A model generated the notes under the pieces. The model ran no database searches, was not told the origin of the DNA, and saw nothing but the letters and a program-made list of their open reading frames with translations. A DNA stretch of 47,108 nucleotides, taken from contig DATFLL010000124.1 in assembly GCA_035267785.1 (NCBI GenBank), positions 1 to 47,108 on the forward strand. The letters are read 5' to 3'. Positions 33,841-42,228 of this stretch are shown piece after piece (within the stretch, counting starts at the first letter, position 1; the number at the start of each line of letters is the position of its first letter). Both the position numbers and the translations under genes were made by a program. Origin of the DNA: DATFLL01 sp035267785. GTDB taxonomy: Bacteria; Pseudomonadota; Gammaproteobacteria; DATFLL01.

Positions 33841-34983
33841 CTACCCGCCGTCGCCTTCCATCTCGCGCATCATCCCGGGGCCGCCCGTGCGCCGGTAGCG
33901 CAGGTACAGCCATCCGGCGAGAAGCAGGGTCAGCACGTTGAGCACCGTCGTATAGTTCAGCGAAAAGGCGGCGCGACCGACGTCGGCGCTGCGCTCGACC
34001 GGAACCCAGTCGAAGGCGCCGAACAGGAACTCGACAGCGAGAGCGGCCAGGACCATCACGATATAGAACGTGATAAAGAGGAAAAGACTCATGCGCCAGC
34101 CGTAATACTTCCGGTAGATGTTCAGGATCGGCAGGATGATCAGGTCGCCGAATATGAAGGCGACCACGCCGCCGAAGCTGATGCCACCGTTCCACAGCAC
34201 CGCCGCCAGAGGAACGTTGCCGATCGAGCAGGTAAACGAGGCGACGGCGATCAAGGGCCCTATGATCGGTCCCCACAGCTTGGCGAGCAGTGGATTGTCC
34301 GCGAAGAACGCCGCGTGCCAGAAGCTCGCGGGGACCAGAGCACCGAGCGTGCCGGAAATGAGCAGCCCCGCCACGATGTCCTTCCAGAGCATGACCCAGT
34401 TCATGACGAAGAAGTGGCTGATGGAGGTCCAGCCCTCGCCGGAGGTCAGGCGATCACGCCAGCTGCCCTGCTTGGCCATCGTGGCCATTCCGGCGTGTCC
34501 CTCCATCTTACCGGCGAGCCCTTTCTTGGCCTGCGCACGCGCCGCGTCCACCCATTTGCGCCGCAGCGCGAGACGAAACGACAGAACGAGCAGCGTAATC
34601 ATAATCGCGCCGCCGATGAACTCTGCCGCGCCAAAGCTCCAGCCCATGAGTACGATCAAGAGCACACCGAGCTCGATGACCAGATTCGTCGAAGCGAACT
34701 GAAAGGCCATCGCGGCGGTGAAGTCGCCGCCCTTGCGGAAGATGGAGCGCGCGATGGCGACCGCCGCGTAGGAACAGGACGACGAGGCGGCGCCGAGCAG
34801 CGATGCCTTGGTAATCGACCCCGCCGAATCGTCGGGCAGGAGCTTTTGCAGCTCCGACTTGGAGACCAGAACGTCGACGACAGCCGAAATGGTGAACCCG
34901 AGGATGAGACCCCAGAGGACTTCCCATCCCATGGCAGCGGCGAGATACAGGGCCTCGCCGATGGCGTGGAAGATATCCGACAT
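33841..34983 (-). CDS. DUF318/ArsP-like permease
   Basis: A 380-aa polytopic inner-membrane protein with about eight helices. The two family motifs are visible: LLGAASSSCSYAAVAIARS near 62-80 and VASFTCSIGNVPLAAVLW near 236-253, each with a conserved Cys in a polar break of a helix. ArsP relatives export trivalent organoarsenicals, but other members have other or unknown substrates, and no ars genes are nearby. ATG at 34983. The ends are complete. Confidence 0.85.
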   Translation of the reverse strand: MSDIFHAIGEALYLAAAMGWEVLWGLILGFTISAVVDVLVSKSELQKLLPDDSAGSITKASLLGAASSSCSYAAVAIARSIFRKGGDFTAAMAFQFASTNLVIELGVLLIVLMGWSFGAAEFIGGAIMITLLVLSFRLALRRKWVDAARAQAKKGLAGKMEGHAGMATMAKQGSWRDRLTSGEGWTSISHFFVMNWVMLWKDIVAGLLISGTLGALVPASFWHAAFFADNPLLAKLWGPIIGPLIAVASFTCSIGNVPLAAVLWNGGISFGGVVAFIFGDLIILPILNIYRKYYGWRMSLFLFITFYIVMVLAALAVEFLFGAFDWVPVERSADVGRAAFSLNYTTVLNVLTLLLAGWLYLRYRRTGGPGMMREMEGDGG

Positions 34984-35158
34984 ACGATGGCCCTTCGCAT
35001 GGTCGATGTGGAGCCGGGCGGACGCACCCGGGATCGTCCCGCATGGGGAAGGAAGTCTTGTCGCGGCGGTCCGTGCTCAGCGCATCGCCAACCCTATCGC
35101 ACACGGGCGCCGGCTTTCAAATGACGTGATGCCGCCGGTTTGTGCCGTCGTGATACTC

Positions 35159-36010
35159 CTACCGGCCCTCTGCCCCCTCCGGGTCATGGACCGACGATTC
35201 CCAGGCCAGCATCGCGCCCTTGAGTTCCGCACCGCCGCGGTAGCCGCCGACCGTGCCGTCGGACCGGATGACCCTGTGGCAGGGGATCAGGTAATTGATC
35301 GGGTTGGCCGCAATGGCATTGGCAACGGCCCGGGCGGCCCTCGGCATGTCGAGGCTCTCGGCGAGCGTCCGATAGGAGGTAAGCGAGCCCTCGGGGATGC
35401 GCAGCAGGGCCCGCCACACGTTGACCTGGAAGTTCGTGCCCTGCACCGCAAGATGGATCTTGGCATCCGCCGGATAGGGTCGGCGAAAGATGGCGTCGGC
35501 CGTTGCCGCGGCCCGCGCACCATTCTCGCGCAGCGTCGCCAGGCAAAACAGGCGGCGCAGACGCGTCAGCTCGCGCTGCCTGGTCTGCGCATTAACGAAC
35601 GACAGCAGACACACGCCGCGCGTCGTCTCGGCGATCAGCATCTCGCCGAACGGCCCGGATACGAAGCCATAGTCGATGATCAGGCCCTGCCACTCGGCCT
35701 TGAACTCGCCCGGACTGGACGCCTCGATGGCGACGAACTGCTCGTGCAGACGTGACGGGCCGCTCAGCCCCAGAGCGTGGGAGACATCCAGAACGCTCGC
35801 GGATTCGCGCAGCATGGCCTTGGCGCGCTCGACGGTCAGCACGCCCAGGTAGCGTTTCGGGCTGATGCCCACCCAGCGGCGAAAAAGGCGCTGAAAGTGG
35901 TGGGGGCTCAGCCCGGCGTGATGCGCCGCGGCGTCCAGCCCCGGCCGCTCGGCGAGGTTCGATTGCAGATAGCGGATGGCCCGCTCCATGCGCGCATAGT
36001 CGTTTGTCAC
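35159..36010 (-). CDS. AraC-domain/methylated-DNA-cysteine S-methyltransferase fusion (Ada-like, no N-terminal Ada domain)
   Basis: A 283-aa fusion. Residues 1-105 are an AraC-type DNA-binding domain (AAHHAGLSPHHFQRLFRRWVG, SPKRYLGVLTVERAKAML). Residues 120-283 are the alkyltransferase domain with active Cys244 in INYLIPCHRVI and GGYRGGAELKGAML behind it. The zinc/methylphosphotriester Cys domain of full Ada is missing, so how the HTH part would sense damage is not clear. It repairs O6-alkylguanine in a one-time suicide reaction. ATG at 36010. Confidence 0.92.
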   Translation of the reverse strand: MTNDYARMERAIRYLQSNLAERPGLDAAAHHAGLSPHHFQRLFRRWVGISPKRYLGVLTVERAKAMLRESASVLDVSHALGLSGPSRLHEQFVAIEASSPGEFKAEWQGLIIDYGFVSGPFGEMLIAETTRGVCLLSFVNAQTRQRELTRLRRLFCLATLRENGARAAATADAIFRRPYPADAKIHLAVQGTNFQVNVWRALLRIPEGSLTSYRTLAESLDMPRAARAVANAIAANPINYLIPCHRVIRSDGTVGGYRGGAELKGAMLAWESSVHDPEGAEGR

Positions 36011-36161
36011 GGTCGGCTCCAGGCTGGCTCCAGGCCTCCATCAATAGCGCATCGAACTGACCAAGGCCACCCGATTCTTGCGCTGTCATCGACGCCGCGC
36101 TCGAACGCCTTCAACGGCTGGCGACCGTCCCTCGTGCGATCCCCACGGGCCTGCCGCCGGC

Positions 36162-37079
36162 TCAGGTACGCACGGTCAACACGTGGTCCCAGTAGGGCGG
36201 GTCGCTGAGGTGTTCCTTTAAATAGTCGATGAACAAGCGGGTCTTCGCCGGCAGGAAGCGCCTGGACGCATAGATCGCGTAAATCGGCAGGTCCAGCAGG
36301 TCATAATCTTCCAGCAGCATCTTGAGCTCGCCCCGGCGAATGGCATCGCTGGAATTGAAGGTCGGGAGCATCGTGACACCCATACCGGCGATCGCCGCTT
36401 CGGTCAGCAAGTCCGGATTGTTGCTCTTGAACACCTCTTTGATCTTGACCGAATAATCCTTGCCGTCCTTCGCGAACGGCCAGATCGCACCGGCGGTATG
36501 AGCGAACAGGAGACAGGCGTGGTCCCGTAAATCGTCCGGTGTCTTCGGTGCGGGATGGTTGGCCAGATAATCCGGCGAGGCGACGATCACGTGTCGACAC
36601 CGCGTCAGATAGCGAGCAATGAGATTCGAATCGGGCGCATTGCTGACGCGAACGGCCATGTCGAAGCCTTCGTCGACCAGATCGACATAACGATCGGTGC
36701 AGACCATCTCCACTTTGACCGCCGGGTAGTCCCGCATGAACCGCGCCACCAGCGGCGCCAGATGCAGCGACGCGAAATTGGTAGGTGCGCTGACCCGCAG
36801 CGTGCCACTCGGCTCCTGGCTCAAGCCCGATACCACGCCGTCCGCCTCTTCCAGATTGTGCAGGATCTCGCGGCATCGCTCGTAATACAGCCGGCCGGAC
36901 TCGGTCGTGCTGACGTGTCGGGTGGTGCGGTGTAGCAACCGCCCTCCGAGCTGGCTTTCCAGCTGGGAGACATATTTGCTGGCCGCGGCGCGCGACATGC
37001 CGAGGCGGGCACTGGCGGCCGAGAAGCTCCCCATCTCGACCACGTGCACGAACACGCGCATGGCAGTCAGCCGATCCAT
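36162..37079 (-). CDS. LysR family transcriptional regulator
   Basis: A 305-aa regulator. The winged-HTH is at the N-terminus (MDRLTAMRVFVHVVEMGSFS, AASARLGMSRAAASKYVSQL), and the periplasmic-binding-like effector domain follows (SGTLRVSAPTNFASLHLAPL, GFDMAVRVSNAPDSNLIAR). It is divergent from the methyltransferase gene, the classical arrangement for control of a neighbour. The ATG at 37079 lies right at the predicted transcription start; a TTG at 37115 would run through the operator. The ligand is unknown. Confidence 0.92.
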   Translation of the reverse strand: MDRLTAMRVFVHVVEMGSFSAASARLGMSRAAASKYVSQLESQLGGRLLHRTTRHVSTTESGRLYYERCREILHNLEEADGVVSGLSQEPSGTLRVSAPTNFASLHLAPLVARFMRDYPAVKVEMVCTDRYVDLVDEGFDMAVRVSNAPDSNLIARYLTRCRHVIVASPDYLANHPAPKTPDDLRDHACLLFAHTAGAIWPFAKDGKDYSVKIKEVFKSNNPDLLTEAAIAGMGVTMLPTFNSSDAIRRGELKMLLEDYDLLDLPIYAIYASRRFLPAKTRLFIDYLKEHLSDPPYWDHVLTVRT

Positions 37080-37085
37080 CCAACG

Positions 37086-37117
37086 ATTGTAGACACTGGG
37101 TTGACAATCTATCAACC
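37086..37117 (-). promoter_or_regulatory. LysR-box palindrome and promoter between lysR and the methyltransferase gene
   Basis: GGTTGA-N7-TCAACC (37099-37117) is a perfect 6-bp-arm palindrome and fits the T-N11-A LysR box. On the minus strand TTGATA (37115-37110), 18 bp and TACAAT (37091-37086) form a promoter for the regulator whose start would fall at 37079-37080, at its ATG. The palindrome overlaps the -35, as expected for autorepression. Confidence 0.6.
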
Positions 37118-37190
37118 AAACCGCCGTTTATTATTTTCAGGTTACTAATAGACTCATTCTTACACCACAAAAACACAAGGGGGGAGAAAG

Positions 37191-38279
37191 ATGAGCCTAC
37201 AGACACAAACCACCGAAACGAGCCCGTCACCGGCAGCGATGGGCGGGGCCGCCGGTGAGGTCGCCCTCGACCCCAGTCACATCATGCAGACGGCGACGGC
37301 GTTCTGGGCCTCCAAGGTCCTGCTGACGGCGGTGGAGTTCGACCTGTTCACCGCGCTCGGCGATAACGCCAGGAGCGCCGATCAGCTCGGCGAAGAGCTG
37401 AGCATCCACCCGCGGGGCCGATACGACTTCTTCGATACCCTGGTGGCGGCGGGCTTCCTGCAGCGCGAGGGCGACGGGGCCGAAGGACGGTACCGCAACA
37501 CCCCGAACACCGCCGCCTTCCTGAACCGGAACAGCCCGGCCTATATCGGGGGATTGCCGGAGATGCTCAATGCACGCCTGTTCGGCTTCTGGAACCACCT
37601 GGGCGAGGCCCTGCGTACCGGTCAGCCTCAGAACGAGATCAAACATACCGGCAAGCCGATCTTCGAGGAACTCTATGCCGATCAGGCCCGCCTGGGCCAG
37701 TTCCTGGACTCCATGACCGGTTTTCAGGCCGCCAATTTCATGCAGCTGGCGGAGGAGTTCGACTTTTCGCGTTACAAGACAGTGAGCGATATCGGCGGTG
37801 CCCTGGCGCTGCTGTCGCGCATCGTCGGCGGCCGCCACCCACACCTGCGCTTTACCAGTTTCGATCTCCCGCCCGTGGCCCCGCTCGCGCAGAAGCATGT
37901 CGAGGAAGCAGACATGGCCGATCGCATCAAGATCGTCTCGGGGGACTTCTTCGCCGATCCGCTGCCCAAGGCCGACGTCATCACCATGGGCAACATCCTG
38001 CACGACTGGAATCTGGAGAAGAAAAAGGTACTGATCAAGAAGGCCTACGATGCCCTGCCCGAAGGCGGCGCCTTGATCGCCATCGAGAACCTGATCGACG
38101 ACGCCCGGCGCGAAAACCTCTTCGGCCTGCTGATGTCGCTGAATATGCTGATCGAATTCGGCGACGCCTTCGACTACACCGGGGAGGATTTCCGCACCTG
38201 GTGCAAGGAAGCCGGATTCAAGGATTTCGAGATCATCGGCCTGGCCGGTCCGACCAGCGCCGCGGTGGCGTACAAGTAG
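37191..38279 (+). CDS. O-methyltransferase family protein (acetylserotonin/CrtF-like)
   Basis: A 362-aa SAM-dependent methyltransferase with an N-terminal dimerisation winged-helix (ATAFWASKVLLTAVEFDLFT, residues about 36-55) and a C-terminal Rossmann domain. The post-motif segments DVITMGNILHDWNLEKKKVL and LPEGGALIAIENLID are typical. The SAM motif I reads SDIGGALALLS, where relatives have D(V/I)GGGxG, so two glycines are replaced. It may bind SAM poorly or differently. A strong AGGGGGGAG site precedes ATG 37191. Likely regulated by the divergent LysR. The substrate is unknown. Confidence 0.85.
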   Translation: MSLQTQTTETSPSPAAMGGAAGEVALDPSHIMQTATAFWASKVLLTAVEFDLFTALGDNARSADQLGEELSIHPRGRYDFFDTLVAAGFLQREGDGAEGRYRNTPNTAAFLNRNSPAYIGGLPEMLNARLFGFWNHLGEALRTGQPQNEIKHTGKPIFEELYADQARLGQFLDSMTGFQAANFMQLAEEFDFSRYKTVSDIGGALALLSRIVGGRHPHLRFTSFDLPPVAPLAQKHVEEADMADRIKIVSGDFFADPLPKADVITMGNILHDWNLEKKKVLIKKAYDALPEGGALIAIENLIDDARRENLFGLLMSLNMLIEFGDAFDYTGEDFRTWCKEAGFKDFEIIGLAGPTSAAVAYK

Positions 38280-38338
38280 TTGTTTGCCGTGTAGGGCGGC
38301 GGCGTGGCTGGGTCATACCCGCTCGTCGCCGCCCTGTC

Positions 38339-39067
38339 CTACTCAGGCGCGCTTTTGTGCACGTCCTCGTAGGCCAGCATCCGCAGCAGCCGCTGTTCTT
38401 TTGCATCGTCGAACCCACACGAATGTTTCCATTCCTTTGGGTTCTCGTAGGTGCCGAACAGCATGTCCCACCACGTAATGTCACCGTAATTGTTGCGGTG
38501 ACGATTGTATTGATGATGGATCCGATGCATCTCCGGGCGCTGGAAGAAGAAGCCGACCCAGCGCGGCGTCCTGACGTTCGTGTGGTAGAAGAACTCACCA
38601 ACGGCCGTGCACAGCGTATAGACCGCGCCGGCCTTGATCGACAGTCCCAGCAGCGTGTAGACCAGGACACTGCCGATCAGCGAATTGGCCACCATCTCAC
38701 CGGGATGCTTGTAGAACGAGGTGATGACCTCCAGGCGTTGGGGGCTGTGGTGGATCTGGTGAAAGGCCAGCCACAGGAAATCGTACTCGTGCCGCCAGCG
38801 GTGCCACCAATAAAAGACAAAGGTCGCAATAAAATACGCGAGCAGTCCGCCGCCGACCGAACCGAGGTAGCCGGACAGGGAAAAGACCGACCACTCCGAC
38901 AGCCACCGCTCCCAGGTCAGCCCGGCGAGGATAATGACCCCAAGTTGTACACCGTTGACGAGCACGACCCGCAGCGGCCAGGTCCTTACCCGCGGCAGCG
39001 GCCAGCCCGGAAATCCGCGCTCCAACAGAAAGCAGCCCACGAATATCGCCAATATCGTATAGAGCAC
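38339..39067 (-). CDS. Fatty acid hydroxylase / sterol desaturase family protein
   Basis: An integral membrane di-iron enzyme of 242 aa with the three His clusters HRWRH, HQIHHSPQR and HRIHHQYNRH. It likely hydroxylates or desaturates a membrane lipid, but the substrate is not evident. I use GTG 39067, which follows AGGGGGG and opens directly into the first helix; a TTG at 39097 would add ten residues but has no ribosome site. It converges on the methyltransferase gene and is divergent from the next gene. Confidence 0.85.
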   Translation of the reverse strand: MLYTILAIFVGCFLLERGFPGWPLPRVRTWPLRVVLVNGVQLGVIILAGLTWERWLSEWSVFSLSGYLGSVGGGLLAYFIATFVFYWWHRWRHEYDFLWLAFHQIHHSPQRLEVITSFYKHPGEMVANSLIGSVLVYTLLGLSIKAGAVYTLCTAVGEFFYHTNVRTPRWVGFFFQRPEMHRIHHQYNRHRNNYGDITWWDMLFGTYENPKEWKHSCGFDDAKEQRLLRMLAYEDVHKSAPE

Positions 39068-39106
39068 CGGCCCCCCTAGTGGCCCGGCATGGAACAACCG
39101 GGCAAA

Positions 39107-39115
39107 TGATATAAT
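39107..39115 (+). promoter_or_regulatory. Perfect extended -10 with start at the next ATG
   Basis: TGATATAAT is a perfect TGnTATAAT. The predicted transcription start lies about 7 nt downstream, at 39122, which is the A of the ATG of the next gene, and no ribosome site precedes that ATG. A leaderless transcript is therefore likely. Confidence 0.55.
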
Positions 39116-39121
39116 TGCGTG

Positions 39122-39517
39122 ATGGACGCCAACGCCCCCAAACTATCCAGCAAATACCTGATGTACGGCGCCTTCGGGCTCGGGCTCGCCACGGCCATTG
39201 CCGTCCGGGCGATCATCGTGCTCGACCACCTGCACCCGACCTGGGTCCGCCCCGTGTGGTACTTCGCCGTCCTGGGCAATTTCGTGTTCTTTTATTATAG
39301 GTATCTGATTACGAATAAACGGAAGCGCGCCGTCCAGGAACATGAGCTGATTCACAAAATTACCACCGGACAGCCGCTCACCCCAAGCGATCGGGAGGTG
39401 CTGCTGTATCTGCTCAGCTCCATCAAGAAATCACCCGAAAACCTGAACTACCTGATCATTTTCGCCTTTTCTATTCTGGCCATAGGCATCGACCTGACTT
39501 TCGTCTTTTTGGAATAG
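39122..39517 (+). CDS. Small membrane protein, function unknown
   Basis: A 131-aa protein (ATG 39122; a GTG one codon upstream is also possible). Three hydrophobic segments can be seen: LMYGAFGLGLATAIAVRAII, PVWYFAVLGNFVFFYYRYL and LIIFAFSILAIGIDLTFVFL. Between the second and third lies a basic, soluble region with KRKRAVQEHELIHK. I do not recognise a family. It is divergent from the fatty acid hydroxylase gene, and leaderless expression is suggested by the promoter. Confidence 0.7.
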   Translation: MDANAPKLSSKYLMYGAFGLGLATAIAVRAIIVLDHLHPTWVRPVWYFAVLGNFVFFYYRYLITNKRKRAVQEHELIHKITTGQPLTPSDREVLLYLLSSIKKSPENLNYLIIFAFSILAIGIDLTFVFLE

Positions 39518-39522
39518 ACTCC

Positions 39523-39598
39523 GTTGTCCGGAAACCGGCTCAGGCCACAGTCGCCCAATGCCCGGCATCGACGGCAAGTCGCACGGTGGGCGGACAAC
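39523..39598. repeat. Inverted repeat GTTGTCCG/CGGACAAC at the edge of the cassette-like region
   Basis: Perfect 8-bp arms at 39523-39530 and 39591-39598 enclose 60 nt with some internal GC symmetry. It begins just after the stop at 39517. The ends are GTT...AAC, the reverse of an attC layout, so it is not an attC; a terminator or old recombination scar is possible. Confidence 0.35.
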
Positions 39599-39621
39599 AG
39601 CGCCGGCGCCGCACGCGCCAC

Positions 39622-40056
39622 CTACTTCGCCCGGTTGGCCTTTCGCTTTTGCTGAGCCATATTGAAGTCGACCGCGGCCCGCACAAGCGCCTTGAACGCG
39701 CGGGCGTCCAACGCTTCGCCCTCGTGCAGATCTATCGCCCGCCTGGTGTTCCCATCCAGACTCGAATTGAAGAGCTTATCCGGGTCGTTTAACGAAGCCC
39801 CTCGGGCGAAAGTCAGCTTCACCTTGCCCTTGTAGGCCTCTCCGGTGCAGATAATCCCATCGTAGGACCATACAGGAACCCCGGCCGGGTTCGATGGTTT
39901 TCTCCATTTCACCTCTTCAACGACATCCGGGACCTCGTCGTGGATAAGCTTACGTATCGCGCTTAGGGTCTCCCCGCGCCAGTCCGCGTACTCAGCGAGT
40001 TTCTGGTCGATGAGCTCCGATGCCGGGCGATTATCGGGCGAATCCGAATCCGTCAT
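39622..40056 (-). CDS. DUF1801 family protein
   Basis: A 144-aa protein (ATG 40056 with AGAGAAG upstream). ETLSAIRKLIHDEVPDVVEE, WRKPSNPAGVPVWSYDGII and LTFARGASLNDPDKLFNSSL are the conserved segments of DUF1801 proteins, which have a YdhG-like fold; a biochemical role is unknown. The N-terminus overlaps the 3' end of the ankyrin gene by 26 nt, suggesting coupled translation. It is the last of the minus-strand small genes that continue from the integron array. Confidence 0.85.
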   Translation of the reverse strand: MTDSDSPDNRPASELIDQKLAEYADWRGETLSAIRKLIHDEVPDVVEEVKWRKPSNPAGVPVWSYDGIICTGEAYKGKVKLTFARGASLNDPDKLFNSSLDGNTRRAIDLHEGEALDARAFKALVRAAVDFNMAQQKRKANRAK

Positions 40057-40546
40057 ATTCTTCTCTTTCACGAGTGCCCCTGGGTCGGACTAACGACCAC
40101 ATAAGGGGCGCGATGTCAGCAACGCGCCAATGAGCGAAGAGCCTGACGCGGTTTGGTTGTCCAATTGTACCGCTAAACAGTTCCGGTGAGATTTCCAGTA
40201 GCGACACACCGCGCCTATTTTTCTGGCTGGGGTCTGCTCCGTGCGTCAATAACCGATTGACCACTTGGGCGCTGTGATGTGAATTCATCGCCGCAAACCA
40301 AAGCGGCGTATTTCCGTTGGCGTCTTTTGAATCAATATCCGCTCCAGCCTCAATCAGTATTTCTGCGACACCAACGTCGCCTTGTTGAGCGGCGAAATGC
40401 AGCGGAGACCAGCCATTCTCATCCCGCCCATTAACATCTTCGCCGCCCTCAATCAATTCAGTAGCCGCACTCGCCCTTTTTCCATTTGGGCGGTCGATAC
40501 AAACATAATGAAGCGCCGATCTCCCGTATTCGTCAGACACGTTCAT
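40031..40546 (-). CDS. Ankyrin-repeat protein
   Basis: A 171-aa protein with about three ankyrin repeats: DEYGRSALHYVCID, DENGWSPLHFAAQQGDVGVA with EILIEAGADIDSKD, and ANGNTPLWFAAMNSHHSAQV with NRLLTHGADPSQKN. Such repeats usually bind other proteins; the target is unknown. I start at ATG 40546 since AAGGA sits 3-8 nt upstream; 28 more in-frame codons lie farther up. The C-terminal 40 residues lack repeats and overlap the DUF1801 start. Confidence 0.82.
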   Translation of the reverse strand: MNVSDEYGRSALHYVCIDRPNGKRASAATELIEGGEDVNGRDENGWSPLHFAAQQGDVGVAEILIEAGADIDSKDANGNTPLWFAAMNSHHSAQVVNRLLTHGADPSQKNRRGVSLLEISPELFSGTIGQPNRVRLFAHWRVADIAPLMWSLVRPRGTREREEYDGFGFAR

Positions 40547-40643
40547 AATTCCTTTTTGTGGTTCGCCGTTCGCGTTGAGTCGCGCACCGACGAGGCGCTT
40601 GGGTCTCGGACGCGCTGACAGGATATCCAATATAGATGCTCGA

Positions 40644-41039
40644 CTACGATTCCAGCAGCTCTTTTAGGCTTGCGAGGTCTTTCTCGACTGCGAGACCGTC
40701 CGCGGCGAATTGCTCGTCGGACATCCCCGGCTGCCGGAATAAGGTAAAAATGAACTCGCTTCCGTCTCCGTTTGACACGACGCGCATCGGATTGTGCACG
40801 ATCACACCCGACTCGAGCTCGACGTCATGGTCCATGACGCCGAATTCATTCTTCTCCGAAAACCGTACCTTCACTTTGCCGAACGGTGCCACAGCCACCC
40901 ACGCATCATCCTCCCGCGTGACCTCAGAGCTGGCCAATCCGGCAGCCCACAGCGGCAGATTCCTCCCGTCGGAGGCGAACTCGTAGACCTCGCTCGGACG
41001 GCGGGCGATATATATACTTAAATGGCGGACATCGTGCAT
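40644..41039 (-). CDS. SRPBCC (polyketide cyclase-like) family protein
   Basis: A 131-aa START/SRPBCC-fold protein: HLSIYIARRPSEVYEFASDG and RNLPLWAAGL match the first strand and helix of the family, and SGVIVHNPMRVV and EFIFTLFRQPGMSDEQF the later part. These proteins bind hydrophobic small molecules; no substrate is known for this one. Start ATG 41039. No attC could be found on either side, although size and strand match the cassettes nearby. Confidence 0.82.
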   Translation of the reverse strand: MHDVRHLSIYIARRPSEVYEFASDGRNLPLWAAGLASSEVTREDDAWVAVAPFGKVKVRFSEKNEFGVMDHDVELESGVIVHNPMRVVSNGDGSEFIFTLFRQPGMSDEQFAADGLAVEKDLASLKELLES

Positions 41040-41157
41040 TCGAGCGACTCGTTCCCGTTATATGTCAGGCCGGCGGAACATTTAAGCTAAGGGACCCGAG
41101 AAGGCGACGCAACGGACCTGACGGCCCACCGATACGCCTTGTAGTCCACGCCACGAT

Positions 41158-41736
41158 TCAAGCACCTGCTTCTCCATCCTTACCGAAGACAGCGATACCT
41201 TTGGCAAGGATGGCCTCGACAACTTCCGTCTTCGCGGCCGCATAGTCGTTCATGTCGGTCCACTTTCGTTTGGCAAGCGTCCGCTTTGCATGCTCATACG
41301 CAGACCTATCTTCTGCATTAGAGCGAAGCTGGTTGCGAAACGCCAGGTATCGGCCAATCTCCTTCGATTGAGGCGGAAAAATGTGGACGTGAACATCTCG
41401 CTCAGGGGTCCGTACCATGCGATGTTCGTCAAATTCCGGTTCACGAACTCTCAGCTCATAGCCTGCCTGTTGCAAGGCCGGCAGGTAACCCGCCTCATCG
41501 CCCGGGTCGGCCACGACCACCAATATGTCGATAATTGGTTTCGCCGCCAATCCCGGCACGGATGTCGAGCCGATATGTTCGACTCGGAGCGCCGCGTCCC
41601 CAAGAGCCGCACGGAGTTTAAGCGCGCGTTCTTCGAACATGGTCGGCCAACACGCATCGTATTCGTAAATCTCCACGTTACGCTCTTCGCGGCCGCCAAT
41701 GAGTCCCGCTTCGTGTGGTGCAGGCATTTTGGTCAT
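41158..41736 (-). CDS. GrpB/UPF0157 family nucleotidyltransferase-fold protein
   Basis: A 192-aa protein. EIYEYDACWPTMFEERALKL, VEHIGSTSVPGLAAKPIIDI and HIFPPQSKEIGRYLAFRNQL are the conserved GrpB segments; the GSTSVPG..KPIIDI stretch is the nucleotidyltransferase-like G[ST]...D..D motif. The biological role is not known. I use ATG 41736 (MTKMPAPHEAG); 14 additional in-frame codons are unlikely. The flanks hold no clear attC. Confidence 0.87.
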   Translation of the reverse strand: MTKMPAPHEAGLIGGREERNVEIYEYDACWPTMFEERALKLRAALGDAALRVEHIGSTSVPGLAAKPIIDILVVVADPGDEAGYLPALQQAGYELRVREPEFDEHRMVRTPERDVHVHIFPPQSKEIGRYLAFRNQLRSNAEDRSAYEHAKRTLAKRKWTDMNDYAAAKTEVVEAILAKGIAVFGKDGEAGA

Positions 41737-41868
41737 CCGTTCGACGCCCCTCCTCCCGGCGGCTAACGTTCGCGTCACCCCGGCAACCAGGGTATTCTCG
41801 GTTTCTACGACGGGTGCCCCAACGCCGCGGCTCCGGTAGCTAGGGGATCGGCCCGTTTACAGCTTGAG

Positions 41869-42228
41869 CTATACCGCACCGAACATCATAACCCCGATAA
41901 TCGCTATCGCGAGAAGGACTATAAAGAGCATCATCTTATTGAAAAGATTTTCCGTGCTCTTTTCCCGTACGCGTTCCATCTCCCGATAGTATGCATCGAC
42001 GTCCACAGGATTCGAGACCTCATGCTCCCGGTCCTTCAGCAATGCGAGCGCGTCGTCTAACTGCTCATCGAACACCACCCAGAACGCATACCTTCGCGCG
42101 GCCAGCACGATTCCCAGATTCCCGGCGGATGCTTCGTTACCGACGAACACGGGGATCCCTTTCGATTCGAGCAACAACCTCGCATCGTCAATCTCGGATT
42201 TCTCGCCCGACTGGAACAGGAGTTTCAT
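41869..42228 (-). CDS. DUF2007 domain membrane protein
   Basis: A 119-aa protein with an N-terminal DUF2007-like domain (MKLLFQSGEKSEIDDARLLL, ESKGIPVFVGNEASAG, FWVVFDEQLDDALALLKD), then a charged stretch and one C-terminal membrane helix (MMLFIVLLAIAIIGVMMFGA). Relatives have been called putative signal-transducing proteins, without firm evidence. It opens the cassette next to attC-G: the cassette boundary is 15 nt upstream of its ATG at 42228. Its own closing attC (expected R'' GGATAAC) was not found. Confidence 0.75.
   Translation of the reverse strand: MKLLFQSGEKSEIDDARLLLESKGIPVFVGNEASAGNLGIVLAARRYAFWVVFDEQLDDALALLKDREHEVSNPVDVDAYYREMERVREKSTENLFNKMMLFIVLLAIAIIGVMMFGAV

Noticed and set aside
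39523..39598. Inverted repeat considered as an attC site
   Set aside because: The outer ends are GTT...AAC, the opposite of the attC order, on either strand.
41055..41070. GTTATAT at 41059 as a possible R site closing the DUF2007 cassette
   Set aside because: Differs from the expected GTTATCC at two positions and has no partner heptamer at suitable spacing before the SRPBCC start.
41290..41766. Plus-strand frame of 158 codons in the GrpB region
   Set aside because: Shadow of the GrpB gene; no ribosome site or family match.
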